This document shows, in pieces, positions 55,233-63,530 of a stretch of DNA of 64,000 nucleotides (its first letter is position 1; each line of letters begins with the position of its first letter). Under the pieces are notes generated by a model. That model was not told the DNA's origin. It searched no databases and saw nothing but the letters and a program-made list of their open reading frames with translations. The position numbers and the translations under genes were made by a program. This DNA is from JAENWD01 sp963796915 (GTDB taxonomy: Bacteria > Acidobacteriota > Vicinamibacteria > Vicinamibacterales > JAENWD01): NCBI GenBank assembly GCA_963796915.1, contig CAWCNI010000004.1, forward strand, positions 2,790,001-2,854,000, read 5' to 3'.

Positions 55233-55305
55233 CTGTAGGGCCGATCTTTAGATCGGCCATCGATTGGCTGCGACCGCGCGGCCGATCTGAAGATCGGCCC
55301 TACAG
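55233..55305. repeat. REPIN-like inverted pair of palindromic units
   Basis: CTGTAGG + GGCCGATCTTTAGATCGGCC (55239-55258) + CATC, then inverted GGCCGATCTGAAGATCGGCC (55280-55299) + CTACAG. The two units face outward with a 21-nt spacer. Confidence 0.85.
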
Positions 55306-55330
55306 ATTCGCGGCCCGACGGATTCGACGA

Positions 55331-55951
55331 CTATTTCCGTCGCGACTTTGCTTTCGATCGTCCGCCGCCGCCGGCGAGTTGCACGACGAGGCCGGCGAGG
55401 CCCAGGCCGAGCCAGAGCAGCATGACCCACTGGCGTCCCGGCGCGGGGTCGAGCGGGTAGACCACCCAGACGTTATTGGCCGTCGCCGCCGCTGCCGCCG
55501 CGCGGTCGCCCATCAGCGCAAGTCCGCCGACGATGGCGGTCCACGCGCCGCCGAACGCGGTCCCGGTGATGATGACGTAGCGCTGCGCCACCATCGCCGC
55601 GACAGCGCCGGCCACGGCAAACAGCATCACGACCACCACGTGCGGATCGCTGCCGGTGCGGCCCCAGATGGCCGTCACGATCATGGCGCCGATGGCCGCG
55701 CCGACCAGCACGACCCCCAGGAAGTACGCGAGGTTCAGGATCAGCGCACCGGCCAGGCCGCCGCCGAGCCCTGCCAGCAGCAGCGTGGCGTTGTTGCTGG
55801 TGCCGGCAATGGAGGTGGCGACGAGCGCGCCGAGGATGAACCCGTAGATGCTGAGAACGATTCGGAACAGCCGATAGCCGGCGAAGCAGGCGACGAGCCC
55901 GCCGCCGAACAGAAGCGCGGCCGCCGGAATCAGAAAGGGCGATGGCACCAT
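55331..55951 (-). CDS. Polytopic membrane protein, DUF4203 / TMEM198-like
   Basis: A protein of 206 residues with about seven closely packed hydrophobic segments rich in Gly and Ala (LIPAAALLFGGGLVACFAGY, VLSIYGFILGALVATSIAG, LLLAGLGGGLAGALILNLAY, VLVGAAIGAMIVTAIWG, VVVVMLFAVAGAVAAMVAQ, WVMLLWLGLGLAGLVVQLAG) and a basic tail (RSKAKSRRK). The pattern resembles the DUF4203 family (TMEM198-like), whose function in bacteria is unknown. It converges with xylA across a REPIN-like element and starts 147 nt from recR. Confidence 0.7.
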   Translation of the reverse strand: MVPSPFLIPAAALLFGGGLVACFAGYRLFRIVLSIYGFILGALVATSIAGTSNNATLLLAGLGGGLAGALILNLAYFLGVVLVGAAIGAMIVTAIWGRTGSDPHVVVVMLFAVAGAVAAMVAQRYVIITGTAFGGAWTAIVGGLALMGDRAAAAAATANNVWVVYPLDPAPGRQWVMLLWLGLGLAGLVVQLAGGGGRSKAKSRRK

Positions 55952-55984
55952 ACGTGACCGGATGTCTGACGACTACGTGATCCT

Positions 55985-56080
55985 CGTAGCTGGCAGCGGA
56001 CGGCAGGCAGCGGGCAACTGCCCGTCATTCGCGACCAAGGAACGACATTGCCAGCTGCCGACCGCCTGCAGCCCGCTTCG
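55985..56080. repeat. Degenerate low-complexity (GCAGGCAGC)n segments
   Basis: AGCTGGCAGCGGACGGCAGG and, inverted, CAGCTGCCGACCGCCTGCAG, about 50 nt apart in the spacer between recR and the membrane-protein gene. They could pair into a long hairpin on the recR transcript (minus strand), downstream of its stop. Confidence 0.45.
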
Positions 56081-56098
56081 CACTTGTAAAACGAGACA

Positions 56099-56695
56099 CT
56101 ACACGTCGCGCCGGCCGGAAAATGCTTTCGACATCGTAATCTCATCCGCGTATTCGATGTCGCTGCCGACCGGAATGCCAGTGGCAATCCGGCTCACCCG
56201 AATGCCCAGCGGCTTCAGCAGGCGCGCCAGGTACAGCGCGGTGGCCTCGCCTTCGACGTTGGGATTGGTCGCCAGGACCACCTCGGTGACAGCGCCGTCG
56301 CCCACCCGGGTCAGCAGTCCCTTGATCTTCAGATCGTCGGGCCCGACCCCCTGGAGCGGGGACAGCGCTCCCATCAGCACGTGATACAGGCCGCGAAACT
56401 CCCGCGTCCTTTCGATCGCCGCCACATTCTGCGGTTCTTCAACCACACAAATCGCGTGACGGTCGCGACCCTCGTCCGTGCAGTAGACGCACGGGTCGAT
56501 GTCGGTGATGTTGTTGCAGACCGAGCAGTAGGTCACGCGCTCCTTGACGTCCTGGATCGCCGCGCACAGCAAATCGGCGTCCTGGCGGGGCGTCCGCAGC
56601 ACGTGGTAGGCCAGGCGCTGCGCGCCCTTGGCGCCAATGCCGGGCAGCTTCTGGAAGCGCTCGATGAGTCGAGCCAGCGGTTCTGGTTGTGACAC
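56099..56695 (-). CDS. recR: Recombination mediator protein RecR
   Basis: A protein of 198 residues, full family length. Helix-hairpin-helix region (FQKLPGIGAKGAQRLAYHVL), C4 zinc finger (CSVCNNITDIDPCVYC), Toprim domain (ICVVEEPQNVAAIER...YHVLMGALSPLQGVGP) and the C-terminal Walker-B-like region (EGEATALYLARLLKP). RecR works with RecO/RecF to load RecA at gaps in DNA. It ends the ffs-dnaX-ybaB-recR block, an order also known from Bacillus; cotranscription with ybaB (19-nt gap) is likely. Confidence 0.97.
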   Translation of the reverse strand: MSQPEPLARLIERFQKLPGIGAKGAQRLAYHVLRTPRQDADLLCAAIQDVKERVTYCSVCNNITDIDPCVYCTDEGRDRHAICVVEEPQNVAAIERTREFRGLYHVLMGALSPLQGVGPDDLKIKGLLTRVGDGAVTEVVLATNPNVEGEATALYLARLLKPLGIRVSRIATGIPVGSDIEYADEITMSKAFSGRRDV

Positions 56696-56714
56696 GGCGG
56701 CGGCGTTGTGGAGG

Positions 56715-57011
56715 TCAGAACATGCCGGGCATCTTGCCGCCCATCATGCCGCCCATGCGCGACTGCAGTTCCTCGTCGGCCTTCCGGCAGGCGTCGTTGA
56801 CGGCGGCCAGAATCAGGTCCTGCAGCATCTCCACGTCGTCTTTGGAGACGACTTCAGGATCGATCTTGATCGACAGCAGCTGCTTGGTGCCGTTGACGGC
56901 GACGGTGACCATGCCGCCGCCTGCGGTCGCTTCGACGCGGAGCTCCTGCATCTGCTTCTGCAGCTGCTCCTGCATCTTCTGCGCCTGCTTCATCATCGCG
57001 CGAATATCCAT
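56715..57011 (-). CDS. YbaB/EbfC family nucleoid-associated DNA-binding protein
   Basis: A protein of 98 residues with family signatures MKQAQKMQEQLQKQMQEL and GGGMVTVAVNGTKQLLSIKIDPEVV, and a Met/Gly-rich tail (MGGMMGGKMPGMF). YbaB/EbfC proteins form dimers that bind DNA without much sequence preference. The ATG is immediately adjacent to the dnaX stop (57011/57012), and recR follows 19 nt later. Same position as in most dnaX-recR clusters. Confidence 0.95.
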   Translation of the reverse strand: MDIRAMMKQAQKMQEQLQKQMQELRVEATAGGGMVTVAVNGTKQLLSIKIDPEVVSKDDVEMLQDLILAAVNDACRKADEELQSRMGGMMGGKMPGMF

Positions 57012-58792
57012 CTACCTGATCTCCTCGACCTCGCGGATCTCCGCGGGGAAGACGTCGAGCATGGCCTGCACGCCGCCGTCGGCGAGCGCGCGGGCCCGCA
57101 GGTCGGTGCCGGCGGGCGGTTGGCCGGCATCGGGAGCAGGCGCCGCGGCCGGTGCCGGCACTGACTCCGCCGGCCGTTTCACATCCGGGTCCTGCGCCGT
57201 CCCTCTGGCGGTGGTCACAGTCAGCTTCCTGCCTGCCACGGCCTCCGCAAGCGACTCCAGCCACGTCCGTCGCTGCTCGATCTGCTGGCGCATCGTCTCG
57301 TGCACCGGCCCGAAGACAAAGACGATGCGGTCGCCGTCGACGTCGATGCGCTGCGCCTGGGCCACGTGCAGCGAGAAGAACGTGCGATTGCTGCGCTGGA
57401 CCTCGGCGAGGAATCGCTCCTTGAGGTCGTGCCGCGCCGGCCGGCGTGGCGGCTGGCCTCGTCGGCGGTGCCGGCGTCGGGCGGCGTCGACGCTGGCGGC
57501 GCTGGCGAGGATGTCGCCGCAACAGGCGGGCGCAGGGCCGAGGCCATCGGCGCGCGCGGCGGCTGGGGACCACCGGTGGGCGGACGAGCGCCGAACGCGG
57601 GCCGGGACGGCGGTGCGACCGGGCCGCTGCGCGACGGCGGTGACGCCGACAGGCTGCCCTTCTCGAGGCCGGCCAGCAGATCCGCGATCGGCACCAGCTT
57701 GCGCAGGTGAATCCACTTCACGAGCGCCATTTCCAGCGCGTAGCGCGGCTGTGAGGCCGCGCGCACGTCCTGCTCCGCCTTGGCCAGCAGGTCGAACGAC
57801 CGCAGGAGGTCTTCGCGGGAGAATCGCGCTGCCAGTGCCGAGACAGTCTCGCGGTCCGACTCGAAGACCAGCTCGGGGTCGCCGATCCGGGCCGGGTCGA
57901 TTGAGACGAGCATCATGGCGCGCACGGCCGCTGCCAGCTCCCGGCAGAGAATCCGCAAATCGTACCCGGACTCGACCGCGCTGCCGGCCAGCGCGAACGC
58001 TGCGGCGGCGTCTTCGTCGGCTACGGCCGTCAGCACGGCGAAGAGCAGGTCGCGGCTGACCAGCCCGAGCACTGTCGCGACGTCGCCGGCGGTGATCGTC
58101 GTGCCGGCAAATGCGATCACCTGGTCGAAGGCGCTCTGCGCGTCGCGCATGCTGCCTTCGGCCGAACGGGCGATGAGCGCCAGCGCGTCCTCGCTGACCT
58201 CCAGCGTCTCGGCCGTGGCAATCGCGCGCAGCTGCGCGGCGATGGCCGCCGTGGCGATGGTCCGGAACTCGTAGACCTGCGAGCGCGACTGGATGGTGTC
58301 TGGAATCTTGTTCAGTTCCGTCGTGGCCATGATGAAGACCACGTGCGGCGGCGGCTCTTCGACTGACTTCAGCAGCGCGTTGAACGAGTGGTTCGAGAGC
58401 TGGTGCACTTCGTCGATGATGAAGACCTTGTAGCGGTCGCGGGCTGGCGCAATCGACAGGTTCGCGATGATGACTTCGCGGGTGTCATCGATCTTGGTGT
58501 TGGTGGCCGCGTCGATCTCCAGCACGTCGAGGTCGCGGCCCTGCGCGATCTCGACGCAGGCGTCGCAGACGCCGCACGGGTCGGGCGTCGGGCCGTTCAC
58601 GCAATTGAGCGCCCTGGCCAGGATCCGGGCGGTGGTCGTCTTGCCGACGCCGCGCGCGCCGGCGAAGATGAACGCCTGCGCCAGCCGACGGCTGCTCAGT
58701 GCGTTGCGCAGGGTCGTCGTCACGGCCTGCTGGCCGACAACGTCCTCGAAACGCTGCGGGCGCCACTTCCGGGCGAGGACTTGGTAGGCCAC
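57012..58792 (-). CDS. dnaX: DNA polymerase III subunit tau/gamma, frame disrupted in the linker
   Basis: About 592 residues if the frame is changed around 57430-57470 (two extra bases, or equally one -1 step). The AAA+ clamp-loader part is clean: Walker A GARGVGKTT (45-53), zinc cysteines in CVNGPTPDPCGVCDAC, Walker B FIIDEVHQLS and sensor region (ATTELNKIPDTIQSR). A Pro/Ala linker follows, then the C-terminal domain in another frame (LKERFLAEVQRSNRTFFSLH to FPAEIREVEEIR). Unshifted, the protein would be 523 residues with a basic, unrelated tail. Start is GTG at 58792. No AAAAAAG-type slippery site is seen, so a programmed gamma/tau switch is not supported. Confidence 0.92.
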
Positions 58793-58799
58793 CTTGAAA

Positions 58800-58851
58800 A
58801 ATGACGAATGACGAATGACGAATGACGAATGAAAAGTGAAGAATGACGAGT
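58800..58851 (+). repeat. Heptanucleotide array (ATGACGA)n in the dnaX leader
   Basis: Five or so ATGACGA/ATGAAGA units between ffs and the dnaX start codon. Unlike the other arrays it does not begin at a stop codon on its ATG-bearing strand; it sits in the 5' leader of dnaX. Confidence 0.75.
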
Positions 58852-58876
58852 GCCGGCGTGCGGCCCACCGCGACCC

Positions 58877-58993
58877 GGGAGACCTGCGGCACAGGGCAGG
58901 GTCTACTTAGCGCTGCTGCCTTCCGGCCCTGACGCGGTTCGTAGGCTGACCTTGCACAGGGTCCGGGCCGCGGTGCGCCGCGCGACAGGTCCC
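58877..58993 (-). ncRNA. ffs: Bacterial signal recognition particle RNA (4.5S type)
   Basis: On the minus strand the conserved domain IV is unmistakable: GTCAGGGCCGGAAGGCAGCA with the GGAA tetraloop and asymmetric loop, followed by GCGCTAAGTAGACCCTGC. The ends pair (GGGACCTG at 58993-58986 with CAGGTCTCCC at 58886-58877), giving a ~117-nt hairpin like 4.5S RNA. It binds Ffh to target nascent membrane proteins. It lies just upstream of dnaX, as in many bacteria. A possible -10 (TAGACT) lies shortly upstream of the 5' end. Confidence 0.92.
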
Positions 58994-59098
58994 GACTCGA
59001 TCTAGTCTAGCGCAGCGCGGCGGCTGACGCCCCGCTTTGTTGCCTCCGGCCGTCGGGCCGGCGGCCCGGTTCCGGCAAGTCATTGCGTGCGAGGCGAC

Positions 59099-60197
59099 AT
59101 GGCGGGTTTGACGCTGCGTGAACGGGCTCAGTGCCGATGGGATTGCGTGGCGCTCGGCGAGGTGATGCTGCGCCTCGATCCGGGCAACGGCCGGGTTCAT
59201 ACCACTCGATCGTTCGACGTCTGGGAAGGCGGCGGCGAATACAACGTCGCCCGCGGCCTGAAACGCTGTTTCGGCCTCAACACGGCGGTCGTCACCGCGC
59301 TGGCCGACAATCCCGTCGGACGCCTGGTCGAGGACCTGATGTTCCAGGGCGGCGTCGAGCAGCGCGTCACGTGGGTCAAGTACGACGGCGTCGGACGCAC
59401 GGTCCGCAACGGCCTGAATTTCACCGAGCGGGGCTTCGGGGTACGCGCGGCGCTCGGGTGCTCCGACCGCGGCCACACCGCCATCTCCCAACTGGCGCCC
59501 GGCGCCGTCGACTGGGACGAGATCTTCGGCACGCTGGGGGCCAGGTGGCTCCACACAGGCGGCATCTTCTGCGCGCTCTCGGAGACGACGCCGCTTGTCG
59601 CCGAGGAGGCGATGCGCGCCGCCCGCGCGCATGGCACTGTGATTTCCTACGACCTCAACTACCGCGACTCGCTCTGGAAATCGATTGGCGGTCAGGCGAA
59701 GGCGCGCGAGGTGAACCGGCGGCTGGCGCCGTACATCGACGTGATGCTCGGCAACGAAGAAGACTTCTCGGCGGCGCTCGGCTTCGAGGTGGCGGGCGTC
59801 AACGAGCAACTCAGCGAACTCGACCCCGCGCACTTCAAAGACGATGATCGAGACCGTCGTGAAGACGTATCCGAACCTGAGGGTCGTCGCGACGACGCTG
59901 CGTAACGCGACCACGGCGACTGTCAACGACTGGGGCGCCATCGCGTGGGCTGACGGCGCGTTCTACACGGCGCCCAACCGGGAGCGACTCGAAATCTGGG
60001 ACCGCGTCGGCGGCGGCGACTCGTTCGCCTCGGGGCTGGCCTACGGGTTTCTCGCCGGCAAGGGGCCGCAGTACGCCGTCGAGTGCGGCGCCGCCCACGG
60101 CGCGCTGGCGATGACCACGCCCGGCGACACGAGCATGGCGACGCTGGCCGAAGTCGAGCGCGTCATGAAAGGCGGCACCGCGCGCGTGGCGCGATAG
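59099..60197 (+). CDS. PfkB-family sugar kinase (2-keto-3-deoxygluconate kinase-like), one frameshift
   Basis: About 365 residues after removing one extra base at 59843, which joins DPAHFKD to MIETVVKTYPNLRVV. PfkB signature 1 is visible near the N-terminus (FDVWEGGGEYNVARGLKRCFG) and signature 2 near the C-terminus (DRVGGGDSFASGLAYGFL) with the catalytic Asp. The N-terminus CVALGEVMLRLDPG and the SYDLNYRDSLW segment favour a 2-keto-3-deoxygluconate kinase-like enzyme, but other hexoses are possible. ATG 59099 is preferred; an in-frame GTG at 59087 is possible. An array of GCAGCGG repeats follows the stop. Confidence 0.82.
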
Positions 60198-60357
60198 GCA
60201 GCGGGCAGCAGGCAGCGGCAGCGGGCAGCGGGTAGCCGGCAGCACGCGGCAGGCGGCACGGAACCGTCGCCCTGCAGCATCGCACTACAGCACTACAGCA
60301 CCGTGGCACTTCGGCACGGCACTGCAGCACTGCGGCACCCCTGCACCGCAGCACTGC
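60197..60357. repeat. Low-complexity arrays (GCAGCGG)n and (GCACTACA)n
   Basis: Starting at the sugar-kinase stop: GCAGCGGGCAGCAGGCAGCGG-type copies to about 60262, then GCACTACAGCAC/GCACTGCAGCAC copies (60280-60357) leading directly into a REPIN-like pair. No gene is seen. Confidence 0.65.
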
Positions 60358-60428
60358 CTGTAGGGCCGATCTTCAGATCGGCCATCCGCGACATCCGAAC
60401 GATTGGCCGAGCTAAAGATCGGCCCTAC
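60358..60428. repeat. REPIN-like inverted pair of palindromic units
   Basis: CTGTAG + GGCCGATCTTCAGATCGGCC (60364-60383) + CATC, then inverted GGCCGAGCTAAAGATCGGCC (60405-60424) + CTAC. It sits between two convergent genes, with stops at 60197 and 60441. Confidence 0.85.
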
Positions 60429-60440
60429 CGATGCCGCGAG

Positions 60441-60932
60441 TTAACCCCGCGAGCTCTGTATCGCCCTCGTGATCTGCCCGGCATGCTTGGCCGCGTGCTC
60501 GGCGTAGATCTCCAGCCACTGCAGCACGCTGTACGTGCCCGACTCGGTGTGCGTCCCCGAGCGCGTCCACTCGGCATCGGTGAGCTCGTCGAGCAGCTGG
60601 CCCGAACTCTCGCGCGCGCCCTTGAACGCGAGCAGCGACGGCGCAATCGGGCGGTCATAGTGCAGCCGCCGCGCGTATTCCTCCTGGTCGTAGGCCACGA
60701 TCGTCGGGACATCCTCGGCCAGCAACCGCCGCAGCCGGATCGCCGACGTCATCTCGCTGTCAGCAAGGTGATGGACGATCTCGCGCGCCGACCACTTCCC
60801 CGGCGCCGGCCTGGCATCGAGCTGATGCTCGGTCGCCCCCTGCAGCGCATCCACCACCTGCTGGTACCCCGCCTTGTACTCCGCAATCAGCCGCCGCCGC
60901 GTCTCCAGGTCCATCGCGCCCCCCATCGTCAT
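60441..60932 (-). CDS. DinB-like (DUF664-type) four-helix protein
   Basis: A protein of 163 residues. Histidine positions typical of the DinB/YfiT metal-binding fold are present: WSAREIVHHLADSE and YAEHAAKHAGQI, with PGKWS and a C-terminal helix. Members include thiol transferases and uncharacterised stress proteins; the substrate here is unknown. An internal ATG at about 60914 (MDLETRRR) would remove six residues and is a plausible alternative start. It follows the LOG gene across an ATGAAGA array. Confidence 0.8.
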   Translation of the reverse strand: MTMGGAMDLETRRRLIAEYKAGYQQVVDALQGATEHQLDARPAPGKWSAREIVHHLADSEMTSAIRLRRLLAEDVPTIVAYDQEEYARRLHYDRPIAPSLLAFKGARESSGQLLDELTDAEWTRSGTHTESGTYSVLQWLEIYAEHAAKHAGQITRAIQSSRG

Positions 60933-60936
60933 CGCC

Positions 60937-61014
60937 CTTCTTCATTCTTCATTTTGCATTCTTCATTTTGCATTCTTCATTCTTCATTCTTCATTCTTCA
61001 TTCTTCATTCTTCA
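60937..61014 (-). repeat. Heptanucleotide array (ATGAAGA)n between LOG and DinB genes
   Basis: On the minus strand ATGAAGA units, with some ATGCAAA variants, begin immediately after the LOG stop codon and run to the DinB start region. About ten copies. Confidence 0.8.
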
Positions 61015-61015
61015 G

Positions 61016-61867
61016 TCACGGCCGTGTCACCGCCAGCGCCGGCGCCTTGTCCGTTTCGCTCTCCGACGCGAGCACCTCGTCCAGGTTGGTCTTGAGCACG
61101 GCCAGCGCCTCGTCTACCGAGTTCACGCGTGTGAACAGCGCGGGATCGTCCGGGCCAATCGCGCCCCACTCGACGAGCGGCTGCACGTCGAGCACTTTGT
61201 CCCAGTACTCGGTGCCGTAGAGCAGGATCGTCGTCTTGCCGCGCAGCTTGCGCGTCTGCTCGAGCGTCAGCACCTCGAACAACTCGTCGAGCGTCCCGAA
61301 GCCGCCCGGAAACACCACCAGCGCCTTGGCCAGGTAGGCAAACCAGAACTTCCGCATGAAGAAATAGTGGAACTCGAAGTGCAGGCCGTCGCTGATATAG
61401 GGATTGGCACCCTGCTCGAACGGCAGCCGGATGTTGAGGCCCACGCTTTTCGCGCCCGCCTCGAACGCACCGCGGTTGGCCGCTTCCATGATTCCCGGGC
61501 CGCCGCCCGAGCAGACGACGAATCGGCTGCAAGGCCCCGGCAAAGTCAGCGTCCAGGTCGACAGGCGATGCGCGAGCTCGCGCGCGTCCTCGTAGTACCG
61601 CGACCACTCGACGCTGCGCAGTGCCGCGGCCTCGGCCACTTCGCGGGTTCTCCCGTTCAGCATCTCGCCCCGGCGCACGGCGTCCAACTCGCGCTCGGCG
61701 GCTTCGCGGCTGCGCGTTCTCGCCGATCCGAAGAAGACCACGGTGTCGCGGATGCCCTGCTTGCGAAATCGCCGGTGCGGCTCGAGGTACTCCGCCATCA
61801 CGCGCAGCGGGCGCGCGTCGCCGCTCTCGAGAAACTCCTGATCCATGTAGGCCAGCGGCTGATTCAT
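61016..61867 (-). CDS. LOG-family protein (cytokinin riboside 5'-monophosphate phosphoribohydrolase-like)
   Basis: A protein of 283 residues. The Rossmann-fold LOG signatures are clear: GGGPGIMEAANRGA and PGGFGTLDELFEVLTLEQT (the PGGxGTxxE motif of nucleotide binding and hydrolysis), plus VVFFGSAR near the N-terminus. LOG enzymes release free base from nucleoside monophosphates; older annotations call them lysine decarboxylases in error. Length is at the longer end of the family because of an ~85-residue N-terminal region. It diverges from the APC permease (spacer 55 nt). Confidence 0.88.
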   Translation of the reverse strand: MNQPLAYMDQEFLESGDARPLRVMAEYLEPHRRFRKQGIRDTVVFFGSARTRSREAAERELDAVRRGEMLNGRTREVAEAAALRSVEWSRYYEDARELAHRLSTWTLTLPGPCSRFVVCSGGGPGIMEAANRGAFEAGAKSVGLNIRLPFEQGANPYISDGLHFEFHYFFMRKFWFAYLAKALVVFPGGFGTLDELFEVLTLEQTRKLRGKTTILLYGTEYWDKVLDVQPLVEWGAIGPDDPALFTRVNSVDEALAVLKTNLDEVLASESETDKAPALAVTRP

Positions 61868-61922
61868 ACGGCAAGCACTCTACCACCTGCTATCATGCCG
61901 CCCCAACCCATGCCCCGCCTTC

Positions 61923-63350
61923 ATGTCTGACACGCCGCAGCTCCGCCGCGTCCTCGGCCTCTGGGACATCGTCGCGATGAACGTCGTCGCTGTCATCGGC
62001 ATGCGGTGGATCGCGCGCACCGCGCGCATCGGCGCGCCCGCGATCACGCTGTGGATGCTGGCGTGGGTGGTCTTCTTCCTGCCGATGGCGGCCGCCGTCG
62101 TGGAATTGTCCAGCCGCCATCCGGATCAGGGCGGCCTTTACGCGTGGACCCGCCGCGCGTTCGGCCCGCTGCACGGGTTCATCTGCGGTTGGTGCGTCTG
62201 GGTCAACAACCTGTTCTACTTTCCGTCGCTCCTGCTGTTCGTGGCGGCCAACGTCCTGCTGCTGTTCGGCCCTGGCGCATCTCACCTCGCGGACAGCCGC
62301 ACCTACTCCACGCTGTTCGTCCTCGGCGGCCTGACGCTCTGCGTCGTTCTCACGTTGCGCGGCCTGCAGGCCGGCCGATGGCTGACGAGCCTGGGGACGA
62401 TCGGCAACTGGCTGCCCGCACTGCTGCTGATCGTCGCCGCCGTTGCCGCGCTGGTGACCGTCGGCTCCGCGACGACCTTCAATGCGCAGACGATCCTGCC
62501 GCGCGACGACACCTGGGACACCATCAGCCTCTGGTCGGCGATGTGCTTCGCGTTCTCGGGCTTCGAGGTGGGCGCGTTCGTAGGGCAGGAAGTGAAGAAC
62601 CCGCGGCGGACGCTGCCGCTCGCCGTGCTTTTCGCCGGTGTGATCGTGACAGTGATCTACATTGCCGGATCGGCCTCGGTGCTGGTCGCGCTGCCCTCGT
62701 CGGCGCTGCAGGAGCGCAGCGGCATCGCCGACGCCGTCGCGATGAGCGGCAGTCGGCTCGGCCTGTCCGGCCTCGGCGCGATCACCGGCGGCCTGATTGC
62801 CCTCGGTGCGCTGGCCGGCACGCAGTCGTGGTTCGGCGGCGCGGCACGCGTGCCGTTCGCGGCCGGCGTCGATCGTGCGCTGCCGCCGGTGTTCGCCAGG
62901 CTCGACCCGAAACGCGGCACGCCGACAACAGCCATCCTGGTCCAGGGCGTCGCGTCGATGGCGATCTTCCTGGTCAGCGTGTTCGTGTCCGTCGCTGGCG
63001 GACAGACGAGCATCCAGGAGGCCTACGACATCATGGTCAACCTGACCATCCTGGTGTACTTCGTGCCGTACCTGTATCTCTTCGCGGCGCTCGTCCGCAT
63101 GCGCACGATGGGCGGAGCCGCGGCCGGGGACGCCGGCGTCTGGCGCGTGCCCGGTGGCAGGACTGGTCTCTGGGCGGTCGCGGCCGCCGGCTTCTCGGCC
63201 ACCGCGATCTCACTGGCGCTGGTCTTCATCCCGCCGCCGGGCACGACCAACGTGCTGAACTACGAGATCAACCTGATCGGCCAGGGCGTCCTCGTCATGG
63301 GTGTGGGGCTGGCCCTGTACTGGTACGGCGGGCGCCGTCGCGCAGAGTGA
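61923..63350 (+). CDS. APC-superfamily amino acid/polyamine permease
   Basis: A protein of 475 residues with about 12 membrane helices. Typical APC features are the N-terminal LGLWDIVAMNVVAVIGMRWIA, the discontinuous first helix region, CFAFSGFEVGAFVGQEVKNPRRTLPLA (helix 6 and following consensus loop), GALAGTQSWFGGAARVPFAAG and VNLTILVYFVPYLYLFAA. The substrate cannot be told from the sequence. No RBS of note. A set of REP-like units follows the stop. Confidence 0.88.
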   Translation: MSDTPQLRRVLGLWDIVAMNVVAVIGMRWIARTARIGAPAITLWMLAWVVFFLPMAAAVVELSSRHPDQGGLYAWTRRAFGPLHGFICGWCVWVNNLFYFPSLLLFVAANVLLLFGPGASHLADSRTYSTLFVLGGLTLCVVLTLRGLQAGRWLTSLGTIGNWLPALLLIVAAVAALVTVGSATTFNAQTILPRDDTWDTISLWSAMCFAFSGFEVGAFVGQEVKNPRRTLPLAVLFAGVIVTVIYIAGSASVLVALPSSALQERSGIADAVAMSGSRLGLSGLGAITGGLIALGALAGTQSWFGGAARVPFAAGVDRALPPVFARLDPKRGTPTTAILVQGVASMAIFLVSVFVSVAGGQTSIQEAYDIMVNLTILVYFVPYLYLFAALVRMRTMGGAAAGDAGVWRVPGGRTGLWAVAAAGFSATAISLALVFIPPPGTTNVLNYEINLIGQGVLVMGVGLALYWYGGRRRAE

Positions 63351-63374
63351 AAGACGCGCCAGTCCGAATCGGGG

Positions 63375-63527
63375 CTGCAGGGCCGATCGGCCATCCGGCG
63401 CATCTAAAGATGCGCCCTGCCGGAACATGAGATGCGCCAGTTCAGATCGCGGGTTGTAGGGCCGATCTTCAGATCGGCCATCCGCCGTATCTGAAGCCAT
63501 CCCCGCGCATCTGGAGATACGCCGTAC
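63375..63527. repeat. Two degenerate REPIN-like pairs after the permease gene
   Basis: Pair 1: a shortened core GGCCGATCGGCC (63381-63392) and GGCGCATCTAAAGATGCGCC (63397-63416). Pair 2: TGTAG + GGCCGATCTTCAGATCGGCC (63460-63479) + CATCCG and a decayed inverted unit GCGCATCTGGAGATACGCC (about 63504-63522). They fill the 180-nt gap between convergent genes. Confidence 0.7.
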
Positions 63528-63530
63528 GGT

